A DNA stretch of 12,317 nt from UBA1732 sp045114455. GTDB lineage: Bacteria; Verrucomicrobiota; Lentisphaeria; Victivallales; UBA1829. The notes beneath the pieces were generated by a model. The model saw nothing but the letters and a program-made list of their open reading frames with translations. It did no database searches and was not told where the DNA came from. Below are positions 6,538 through 12,317 of the stretch, piece by piece. The position numbers were made by a program, and so were the translations under genes. Position 1 is the first letter of the stretch; every line of letters begins with the position of its first letter. The DNA lies in the NCBI GenBank assembly GCA_045114455.1, contig JBGUKN010000037.1, positions 1 to 12,317 on the forward strand. Reading direction: 5' to 3'.

Positions 6538-8025
6538 TTATTTTGCCGCCATGCCGTTTAAAAACGCCAGATGGACCGTCCGCGTGCGTTTTTTCCCGAA
6601 GAGCGAACGGTATTCGACTTCCATCGTGAATTGGGGGGCTTTCGACGCGTGGAGACTTAACAGAATGAAGTACAAGTCGTCCGGTTTGTCCGTGACCGCG
6701 AGGCCGCCGCATTCCTTCAGCATGGCGCCGAGACGCTCCGTTTCCCCGCGGTTGTTCCAGATGCACCCATGCGGATGTCCGGGCGCATAGTGGCGGAACA
6801 ATCCTGCGCACCAGGCGTTGCCGTACACGATCTCAAGAGGTTTGCCCGTTTTCTCCGTATAGATCCGGGAGGCGTCGGCGGTGAACTGCCGCGCGGGGAA
6901 GTGTCTGCGGCGGTCTGATTTCGCAGAGAAAGCGATCGCAATGCCGAGCAGGCACAATGTGAAAAAGACGATGACCGAGATGCGGAAACGTTTCTGCTGC
7001 TTCGCGGTCCATTCCGCCGGGAACAGTGCGATCATCAGGATGCCGAGCGGGAAGAACAGCGGCACCAGCCACATCGTGCGAACCGTCCGGCCGGACAGAC
7101 CGAGCACGACCATCACGAGCAGCGGGACGCCCGTCATCACGATGGAAAATAGCATGCTTTCGCGGCGGTCCGGGTCGGCGGGAATGTGCGGACGTTCGCG
7201 TTTCGACAGCCAGAATGCGCCGAGCGGGATCAGGTACACCAGCGCCGCGTTTCCGAGGATGACCAGCGCCCCGGCGATATAGTGCTCGAACCATGAAATG
7301 TCCGTCTCCGCAGCCATGCGCGTTTCCACATACGACTGCATCATTGCGATGCCGCCGTTCAGCGCCCACATCGCATGCGGCAGGATCACCACGCATGCGC
7401 TTGCTGCGGCGATCCACGGCCCGGCGGTCAGCAGGAGACGGAGGCGTTTCTTCGAGAGCAGCAGGAACACAGCGAACGCCGCGAAAAGCAGCAAGGAGGT
7501 GTATTTGCAGAGCAGGCACAGCCCGGACGCAATGCCGAGCAGGATCCAGTCGCGGATCCGGTCGTGCCGGTACGCCCGGACGAAGAACAGTGCCGCCGCA
7601 GGCCACAACAGCAGCGTCGGCATGTTCACGTTGAATTCCGGAGACGTGACGTTGTAGTAGAAAATGAATTGCGGCGCCAGGGCTGCCAGCGCGGATTCCT
7701 CCCGCCCGAAGAATTCCCGTGCGAGCAGGTAGATGAAAACCATTCCGCCCGCCACGCAGATCTGGCTCAGCAGGAAGAACGGCCAGTCGGCGTGTCCCGT
7801 GGCGACCTCCGTCAGCCCCGCGATCCATCCCGTGAGCGGCGGATGCTTGGCGTTGCCGAGCGAAAAACCGCTGCCCCATGCAATCGCCTCGAGCGTGTCC
7901 AGCGGCAGGACGGTGTAGAGCAGGCTCGGCACGAGCGTCCACAGCACGAGCTGGAGCAGAACGACGACGCCCAGAAAGCGCACCATGGGCGGCATGTCGC
8001 GGACGGCCTGTGAAATCGTTTTCAT
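6538..8025 (-). CDS. GT39-family (PMT/ArnT-like) membrane glycosyltransferase
   Basis: The 495-residue polytopic membrane protein has many hydrophobic segments (for example 15-36, 83-102, 112-125, 135-150, 160-190, 200-216, 250-272, 292-310, 316-334, 348-367). A first extracytoplasmic loop carries D43-x2-E46 and then KHPPLTGW (60-67), as in GT-C enzymes of the PMT/ArnT group, which transfer a sugar from a polyprenyl-phosphate carrier onto lipid or protein. NVTSPEFNVNMP at 125-136 and the soluble C-terminal part (about 370-495) fit bacterial GT39 proteins of this size. The acceptor and sugar cannot be told from sequence, so I give no symbol. It starts at ATG 8025 with a poor ribosome site; ATG at codon 11 or 14 is an alternative. 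It lies downstream of the hisG terminator, with no recognisable promoter in the 98-bp gap, so expression may rely on read-through or an atypical promoter. Confidence 0.8.
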   Translation of the reverse strand: MKTISQAVRDMPPMVRFLGVVVLLQLVLWTLVPSLLYTVLPLDTLEAIAWGSGFSLGNAKHPPLTGWIAGLTEVATGHADWPFFLLSQICVAGGMVFIYLLAREFFGREESALAALAPQFIFYYNVTSPEFNVNMPTLLLWPAAALFFVRAYRHDRIRDWILLGIASGLCLLCKYTSLLLFAAFAVFLLLSKKRLRLLLTAGPWIAAASACVVILPHAMWALNGGIAMMQSYVETRMAAETDISWFEHYIAGALVILGNAALVYLIPLGAFWLSKRERPHIPADPDRRESMLFSIVMTGVPLLVMVVLGLSGRTVRTMWLVPLFFPLGILMIALFPAEWTAKQQKRFRISVIVFFTLCLLGIAIAFSAKSDRRRHFPARQFTADASRIYTEKTGKPLEIVYGNAWCAGLFRHYAPGHPHGCIWNNRGETERLGAMLKECGGLAVTDKPDDLYFILLSLHASKAPQFTMEVEYRSLFGKKRTRTVHLAFLNGMAAK

Positions 8026-8077
8026 GACGGGAAGAGGGTTGTTGTGTTCAGTTCAAAACGGAAATCCGGTCCGATAC

Positions 8078-8105
8078 AAAAAGAGCAGGCCGTTAAAACC
8101 TGCTC
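8078..8105 (-). terminator. Rho-independent terminator of hisG
   Basis: On the minus strand the stem GAGCAGG / CCTGCTC (8099-8105 and 8083-8089) encloses a 9-nt loop and runs directly into TTTTT (8078-8082). It begins 18 nt after the hisG stop. It is the only textbook intrinsic terminator I find in the window. Confidence 0.85.
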
Positions 8106-8123
8106 CGAAGTCGTGTCCGATGT

Positions 8124-9014
8124 TCAGTCGACCAGCTTGTTCAGCGGGAACTCCACGATGCCCGTGGCGTTCAGTTCCTTCAGCTGCGGGATCAGGTCGC
8201 GCACCACCTGTTCGTCCACGATGGTGTTCAGGGCGAACCAGCCCTTTTCGGAGAGCGGGGACACGGTCGGACGCTGAAGCGCGGGGAGCTTGTTGAGGAT
8301 GTTGTCCAGGTCCTTTTCCTGCACGTTGAGCATGAGCCCGACCTTGCCTTCGGCGTTAAGCACGGCCTTCAGCAGCATGGCGATGCGGCGGATCTTCGCG
8401 GCCTTGAAGGGATTGGCCATAGCCTTTTCGTTTGCGATGAAACGTGTGGTCGTGGTGCAGAGCGTGTCGATAATCTTCAGGCGGTTCGCGCGCAGGCTGC
8501 TTCCGGTTTCCGTGATCTCCACGATGGCGTCTGCGAAGTGCGGCGGTTTGACCTCGGTCGCACCCCAGGAGAAGTCCACGCGGACGTTCTTCACGTTGTT
8601 CGCGGCCAGATAGCGTTTCGTCATGCCGACGGCCTCCGTCGCAATGCGCTTGCCCTCGAGGTCGGCGGCGCATTTGATGTCCGAATTCTCCGGCACGGCC
8701 AGCACCCAGCGAAGCGGATTGCGCCCGACTTTGCCGTACACCAGTTCGCATACTTCCACCACATGGGCGCCCGTTTCCTGAATCCAGTCGTAACCGGTCA
8801 GGCCGCAGTCGAGCATCCCTTCCTCCACGAACATCGCCATTTCCTGCGCGCGCAGAAGCATGCAGTCGATTTCCGGGTCGTTGATGGTCGGGTACAGCGA
8901 ACGCGAATTGATTTCGATTTGATAGCCCGCCTTCGCGAAAAGCGCGGTCGTGGCGGCTTCCAGACTTCCTTTCGGAAGCCCGAGGATCAGTTTGTCCTCT
9001 TTATTTTCCAGCAT
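8124..9014 (-). CDS. hisG: ATP phosphoribosyltransferase, long form (HisG)
   Basis: HisG condenses ATP with PRPP to give phosphoribosyl-ATP, the first and feedback-regulated step of histidine synthesis. The 296-residue length marks the long form, which carries a C-terminal ACT-like regulatory domain (about 220-296) and needs no HisZ partner. Visible motifs are LGLPKGSLE near the N-terminus (11-19), the CGLTGYDW segment at 70-77, RIATEAVGMTKRYL at 123-136, and the PRPP-binding loop ADAIVEITETGSSL at 161-174. The ATG at 9014 has a good ribosome site: GAGGAG at 9023-9028, with GGAG 8 nt before the start. It is a single-gene unit with its own promoter and a strong terminator, and no other histidine gene is present, so the his genes are dispersed in this genome or lie elsewhere. 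Confidence 0.96.
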   Translation of the reverse strand: MLENKEDKLILGLPKGSLEAATTALFAKAGYQIEINSRSLYPTINDPEIDCMLLRAQEMAMFVEEGMLDCGLTGYDWIQETGAHVVEVCELVYGKVGRNPLRWVLAVPENSDIKCAADLEGKRIATEAVGMTKRYLAANNVKNVRVDFSWGATEVKPPHFADAIVEITETGSSLRANRLKIIDTLCTTTTRFIANEKAMANPFKAAKIRRIAMLLKAVLNAEGKVGLMLNVQEKDLDNILNKLPALQRPTVSPLSEKGWFALNTIVDEQVVRDLIPQLKELNATGIVEFPLNKLVD

Positions 9015-9059
9015 AGCAGGGTCTCCTCTATGTTTTGCTGCATCATTTTAATGAAATAT

Positions 9060-9090
9060 ATAATATACCACGTTTTTTCTGAAATGAAAG
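9060..9090 (-). promoter_or_regulatory. Promoter of hisG
   Basis: The minus strand shows TATATT (9062-9067) with an extended TG (TGGTATATTAT at 9060-9070). The -35 position 17 bp away is CTTTCA (9085-9090), a poor match, so the extended -10 probably carries recognition. The leader would be about 40 nt. No leader peptide with histidine codons is seen. Confidence 0.5.
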
Positions 9091-9141
9091 CCGGAAGCGG
9101 AAAAAAAGCGATCGGCGGCGACGGCGCGAAACGACCGGAAT

Positions 9142-9168
9142 CCCCGCACGAACATGCGTCGTGCGGGG
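9142..9168 (-). terminator. Strong hairpin after the cstA-aldo/keto reductase gene
   Basis: A perfect 10-bp stem (CCCCGCACGA with TCGTGCGGGG) encloses a 7-nt loop and lies 34 nt past the stop at 9203. No T-run follows directly; a run of seven T occurs about 34 nt further on (9102-9108). It may terminate transcription or protect the mRNA 3' end. Position fits a gene end, but the missing U-tract lowers confidence in intrinsic termination. Confidence 0.45.
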
Positions 9169-9202
9169 TCGAAGGGAAAATGGAACGGGCGGGAAAAACG
9201 GA

Positions 9203-11719
9203 TTACTTCAGAATATCGTCGATTTCCGCGAGCTCGTCTACTGTGAACGTCGAATTCCTGTCCAGACCGTTCAGGACGTCGATGATCTGCGCCGGACGGC
9301 TGGCGCCGACGAGAGCCGAAGAGACGGTCTTCTGACGCAGCACCCACGCGGTCGTCATGGCGGCCAGGCTCTGTCCGCGCCGCTGCGCGATCCCGTTCAG
9401 TTTCCTGATCTTGTCCAGCGTCTCCGGCGTGAGCGCGTCCGGCTTCAGGAACACTCTGCGCGTCATGCGGGAGTCTTCCGGAATGCCGTCCAGATAGCGG
9501 TTCGTGAGCAGTCCCTGCGCCATCGGAGAGAAGACGATGCCGCCGATGCCGAATTCCTTCAGCACATCGAACGTGCCGTCCTGTTCGCATTTGCGGTCGA
9601 ACATGTTGTACCGCACCTGATGCAGCACGGTCGGCGTCTTGAGTTCGCGCAGGATGGCGAATGCCTCGCGGGCTCGTTCCGGTGAATAGTTCGAAAGGCC
9701 GACATAGAGGGCGCGTCCGGACCGCACGATCTGGTCGAGCGCGAGCATGGATTCCTCGACGGGCGTCTCCGGGTCCATGCGGTGATGGTAGAAGATGTCG
9801 ACATAGTCGAGGCCGAGGCGCTTCAGGCTCTGGTCGCAGCTGGCGATCAGATACTTGCGGCTGCCCTTGTCTCCGTAGGGGCCGGGCCACATGGTGTAGC
9901 CGGCCTTGGTGGAGACAATCAGTTCGTCGCGCAGTTTGCCGGTGAAGTCGGCCTTCAGGATGTGGCCGAACGCCTCTTCCGCGCTGCCTGCCGGCGGTCC
10001 GTAGTTGTTCGCCAGGTCGAAATGCGTGATGCCGCGGTCGAACGCGGTCCAGACCATCGCATGCGCGCTGTCGAAGTTGTCCTTGCCGCCGAAATTCTGC
10101 CAGAGGCCGAGCGAGACGCGCGGCAGCTGGAGCCCGGTCTTGCCGCAGTGGCGGTATTCCATGTCGGTGTAACGTTCAGCCGACGGAGTGTAGTCGATCA
10201 GCGGATCCGGCTTCTTGCCCTGTCGCAGGACGAAAACGGCGAATCCCACCGCGGCTATGACGCCGATCACGACGGAGTCGTTGTACGGCAGGCCGCCGCG
10301 GCGCAGGAAGAAGAAAAGTCCAGCGGGCTGGTCGGCTGCTTTGCCGGACGTCCAGACGATGAACGTGACGACGACGGCAGTCATGAACATGCCGGGGAGC
10401 AGCGTGATGATCGAACCGACCTTTTTTCCTCTGCGGCAAAGCCATACGGTACCGGCCATCAGCGTGGTGGCGGCGAGCACCTGGTTGCCCCAGGCGAAGT
10501 AGTTCCAGAGTTTATTGAACGATGTATCGTCTTTGTTGGACCAGTAGAGCAGACCGGCCACGAGGACGATCAGCGGCAGGCAGGTCAGGAAGCGCGGCGT
10601 GAAGGTCTGCTGCGGGATGTGAAGCATTTCGGCGAGGGCGAGGCGCGTGCTGCGGAGCGCGGTGTCGCCGCTCGTCACGGCGAGGATCACGACCGCCAGC
10701 ACGGTGACCGTGCCCATCCAGGTCCCGAGGAAATGCGTGGTGATCTCGCAGAGCACCACCGGGCCTTTCTTTGACATGAGCTCCGAGTTCAGGTTGTAGA
10801 TGGCGAGTCCGCCGACCGCCCAGATCATGGCGATGATGCCTTCCACGATCATCATGCCGTAGAAGTCGCTCTTCGCCTCGCGTTCGGACTTCATCGTGCG
10901 GGCGATGATCGGCGACTGCGTGGCGTGGAATCCGGAGATGATGCCGCAGGCGATCGTCACGAAGAGCATCGGGAAAACCGGGTGCGTGTCGGATTTCCAC
11001 ATTCCCGCCTTGAACGTCGCGCTTTCCTGCAGAAGGCTTGGCGACTTGAACCCGGCGATGAGCAGGGCGATGAAGATGGCGAGGGTGCCGACAAGAAGCA
11101 TCAGGCCGAAGAACGGGTACACCTTGCCGATGATCTTGTCGACCGGGAACATCGTGGCGATGACATAATAGCAGAAAATGGCGACGACCGCCACCCAGAA
11201 GAAGTTTTCCGGCTCGTATGTCGCGGCGGCGGCGGGGTCGGTCGGCGTACTGAATCCCTGAATCGTCGTGTTGATGAGGTTGGCGGGGATGTTGATGAAG
11301 ACCGCGACCACGAGGAGAAGCAGGATCACCATGAACCACTCGAAGAAGATGTTGTAGTTCGCGCCGAGGTTCTTATGCACGATCTTCGGCAGGTTCGCGC
11401 CCTTGTCGCGGATCGACATCATGCCCGCGGCCATGTCGTGAACCGCGCCCATGAGGACGCATCCGAGCGGGATGATGACCAGCGCCACGATGCCGAACTT
11501 GATGCCCAGGATCACGCCGATCACAGGACCGATGCCGGCGATGTTCAGCAGCTGGATCAGCATGTTTTTCCAGCGCGGCAGCGTCACGTAGTCCGTGCCG
11601 TCCGCATACTTCACCGCGGGCGTCTCGCGGTCGTCCGGGTCGAAGATCTTTTCCACCAGTTTGCCGTACAGGAAATACCCGATTACCAGGAATGCGATGC
11701 CGCCGAGAAAGAGTAACAT
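9203..11719 (-). CDS. CstA-type transporter fused to YghZ-like aldo/keto reductase
   Basis: This single uninterrupted 838-codon frame has two complete parts. Residues 1 to about 500 are a CstA (carbon starvation protein A) membrane transporter with about a dozen hydrophobic segments and family motifs: GPVIGVILG (64-72), SIRDKGANLPKIV (102-114), GFHATQSPIIARTMKSE (263-279) and TSGDTALRSTRLALAE (349-364). CstA relatives import pyruvate or peptides. Residues about 513-838 match E. coli YghZ nearly end to end (ERYTDMEYRHCGKTGL, FDLANNYGPPAGSAEE, STKAGYTMWPGPYG, GQSLAAM). That enzyme is an NADPH-dependent reductase of L-glyceraldehyde 3-phosphate and methylglyoxal. The catalytic tetrad looks intact: D568, Y573, K605, H646. 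The last membrane segment (482-499) is followed by RQGKK, placing the reductase in the cytoplasm. ATG 11719 has GAGG 7 nt upstream. No ribosome site precedes the internal Met520, so separate translation of the reductase is unlikely. Family calls are firm; the joint function is unknown. Confidence 0.9.
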   Translation of the reverse strand: MLLFLGGIAFLVIGYFLYGKLVEKIFDPDDRETPAVKYADGTDYVTLPRWKNMLIQLLNIAGIGPVIGVILGIKFGIVALVIIPLGCVLMGAVHDMAAGMMSIRDKGANLPKIVHKNLGANYNIFFEWFMVILLLLVVAVFINIPANLINTTIQGFSTPTDPAAAATYEPENFFWVAVVAIFCYYVIATMFPVDKIIGKVYPFFGLMLLVGTLAIFIALLIAGFKSPSLLQESATFKAGMWKSDTHPVFPMLFVTIACGIISGFHATQSPIIARTMKSEREAKSDFYGMMIVEGIIAMIWAVGGLAIYNLNSELMSKKGPVVLCEITTHFLGTWMGTVTVLAVVILAVTSGDTALRSTRLALAEMLHIPQQTFTPRFLTCLPLIVLVAGLLYWSNKDDTSFNKLWNYFAWGNQVLAATTLMAGTVWLCRRGKKVGSIITLLPGMFMTAVVVTFIVWTSGKAADQPAGLFFFLRRGGLPYNDSVVIGVIAAVGFAVFVLRQGKKPDPLIDYTPSAERYTDMEYRHCGKTGLQLPRVSLGLWQNFGGKDNFDSAHAMVWTAFDRGITHFDLANNYGPPAGSAEEAFGHILKADFTGKLRDELIVSTKAGYTMWPGPYGDKGSRKYLIASCDQSLKRLGLDYVDIFYHHRMDPETPVEESMLALDQIVRSGRALYVGLSNYSPERAREAFAILRELKTPTVLHQVRYNMFDRKCEQDGTFDVLKEFGIGGIVFSPMAQGLLTNRYLDGIPEDSRMTRRVFLKPDALTPETLDKIRKLNGIAQRRGQSLAAMTTAWVLRQKTVSSALVGASRPAQIIDVLNGLDRNSTFTVDELAEIDDILK

Positions 11720-11778
11720 GACCGTGCCTCATGGGATTGAAACCGGCGGGAACCGTTTTTTCGAGGCGGGTGCGCCGG

Positions 11779-11796
11779 CCGCGGAATATGCCGCGG
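11779..11796. other. Hairpin in the cstA-fusion leader
   Basis: CCGCGG at 11779-11784 and again at 11791-11796 flank a 6-nt AT-rich centre. The units pair to a 6-bp stem within the roughly 100-nt untranslated leader of the fusion gene. On the plus strand a T-run follows (11801-11806), but no plus-strand gene ends here. A regulatory role is possible but unproven. Confidence 0.4.
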
Positions 11797-11820
11797 GTGA
11801 TTTTTTATGAATATAATAGG

Positions 11821-11850
11821 ATATTATAGCATAAATCCCGCGCATTTCAA
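11821..11850 (-). promoter_or_regulatory. Strong promoter of the cstA-aldo/keto reductase gene
   Basis: The minus strand reads TTGAAA (11845-11850), 16 bp, then consensus TATAAT (11823-11828), with an extended TG (TGCTATAATAT at 11821-11831). It is the best promoter in the window. The start codon is about 100 nt downstream, leaving a long leader. I see no clear CRP-like palindrome upstream. Confidence 0.8.
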
Positions 11851-11891
11851 GTCTTTTTTGCAAGAAAGAAAGGCGGGTACGCGCGAGAGGG

Positions 11892-12317
11892 TCAGGATTC
11901 GAGCGAGGCGTCCTGAAGATAGATTTCGCGGGCGAACGGTTCGAATTTGAGAAGATCGCCCTCGAAAACGATTGTTTTTCCCCTGGACGATTCCAGGCGT
12001 TCGCGAAGATCGGGCGGGAATGCCGCGACGGCCTTGATTTGCACCGGGACGGATCCCTGCGCGAGCTTGCGGATCAGGATCGTTGCCTTCACGCCCTTCC
12101 GCGAGCCGAATACGAAGTCCATGCTGAAAGGCAGGCTCATGAGGAGTTCGCCGCTCCAGCGTACGCGCCGCCCCTTCATCGTGTCGAACGCGGCGCGCTC
12201 CTCAGCGCCGGGAAACGCCTTGCCGAACAGCGCGGCGCAGACCGATTCGACGGTCAGGGAGGCTGTGCCTCCACTGCGGAAGTGCCCGGCTTCGCTCGGG
12301 CACGGGGATGGTACGGA
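11892..12317 (-). CDS. C-terminal part of an unrecognised protein (5' partial)
   Basis: The frame is open from the right edge to a TGA at 11892, giving 141 residues with the start outside the window. An ATG at 12179 would yield a 95-residue protein, but the coding-like peptide upstream of it (TVESVCAALFGKAFPGAEE and so on) argues that the true gene begins further right. I do not recognise the family. The C-terminal 95 residues alternate hydrophobic and polar positions, with GELLMSLPFSMDFVFG, a basic KGVKATILIRKL segment, and a final GKTIVFEGDLLKFEP then REIYLQDASLES. The closing pattern recalls the last strands of an OB-fold, which is a guess from strand spacing only. No cysteine motif or membrane segment is seen in this section. 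The residues near the edge (about PCPSEAGHFRSGGTASLT) are encoded by a pair of hairpins and may be an inserted repeat. The stop lies 42 bp before the -35 of the next gene. Confidence 0.55.
   Translation of the reverse strand, partial: SVPSPCPSEAGHFRSGGTASLTVESVCAALFGKAFPGAEERAAFDTMKGRRVRWSGELLMSLPFSMDFVFGSRKGVKATILIRKLAQGSVPVQIKAVAAFPPDLRERLESSRGKTIVFEGDLLKFEPFAREIYLQDASLES
12258..12303. repeat. Double-hairpin palindromic element inside the right-edge ORF
   Basis: Two perfect hairpins lie side by side: GGAGGC-TGT-GCCTCC (12258-12272) and GTGCCCG / CGGGCAC (12282-12288 with 12297-12303), the latter with two further GC pairs possible inside its loop. They are separated by 9 nt. Such paired palindromes are typical of REP-like dispersed elements. 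The reading frame passes through without a stop. Whether it recurs elsewhere in the genome cannot be seen here. Confidence 0.55.

Noticed and set aside
9782..11716. Plus-strand frames of 330 and 263 codons opposite the cstA fusion
   Set aside because: These are complements of the transporter coding sequence, rich in Asp, Glu, His and Arg, and carry no domain signal.
12258..12303. The hairpins as a CRISPR repeat or a rho-independent terminator
   Set aside because: There is no spacer-repeat periodicity, and no T-run follows either stem on either strand.
1..12317. tRNA, rRNA, integrase, transposase or attachment-site signals
   Set aside because: I saw no cloverleaf-like sequence, rRNA segment, transposase motif or flanking direct repeats that would indicate a mobile element.

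Overview
Every gene I can support in this window reads leftward, on the minus strand. The sequence is GC-rich and gene-dense, with short AT-rich islands between transcription units. The gene content is that of a diderm bacterium: lipoprotein-like genes, an Aas-type lysophospholipid acyltransferase/acyl-ACP synthetase, and a GT39 membrane glycosyltransferase with a large extracytoplasmic tail. A lineage in the PVC group (Lentisphaerae/Kiritimatiellae-like) is my guess from overall gene style. No marker here proves it.

Layout in the direction of transcription, right to left. (1) At the right edge, 11892-12317 is the C-terminal part of an unrecognised protein whose start lies outside the window; two back-to-back perfect hairpins sit inside its reading frame. 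(2) 9203-11719 is one 838-residue gene joining a CstA-type membrane transporter to a complete YghZ-type aldo/keto reductase. It has a strong promoter and a roughly 100-nt leader. (3) 8124-9014 is a stand-alone long-form hisG with its own promoter and a clear rho-independent terminator. (4) 6538-8025 is a GT39-family polytopic glycosyltransferase with no obvious promoter. (5) 6407 down to 2248 is a tight four-gene operon, aas-queC-queE-folE: phospholipid remodelling followed by three enzymes of the GTP to preQ0 (queuosine) route. (6) 2066 down to 1 holds two tandem paralogous lipoprotein-like genes of unknown function; the second runs off the left edge.

The queuosine genes form the clearest functional unit. 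FolE makes dihydroneopterin triphosphate from GTP, QueE makes 7-carboxy-7-deazaguanine and QueC converts that to preQ0. QueD, which acts between FolE and QueE, is not in the window. Why aas leads this operon is unclear.

The most unusual item is the CstA-aldo/keto reductase fusion. A second notable pattern is that all four promoters I can place match TGnTATAnTAT exactly. No stretch longer than 300 bases lacks a gene; the longest gap, 2067-2247, holds a promoter and a small tandem repeat.
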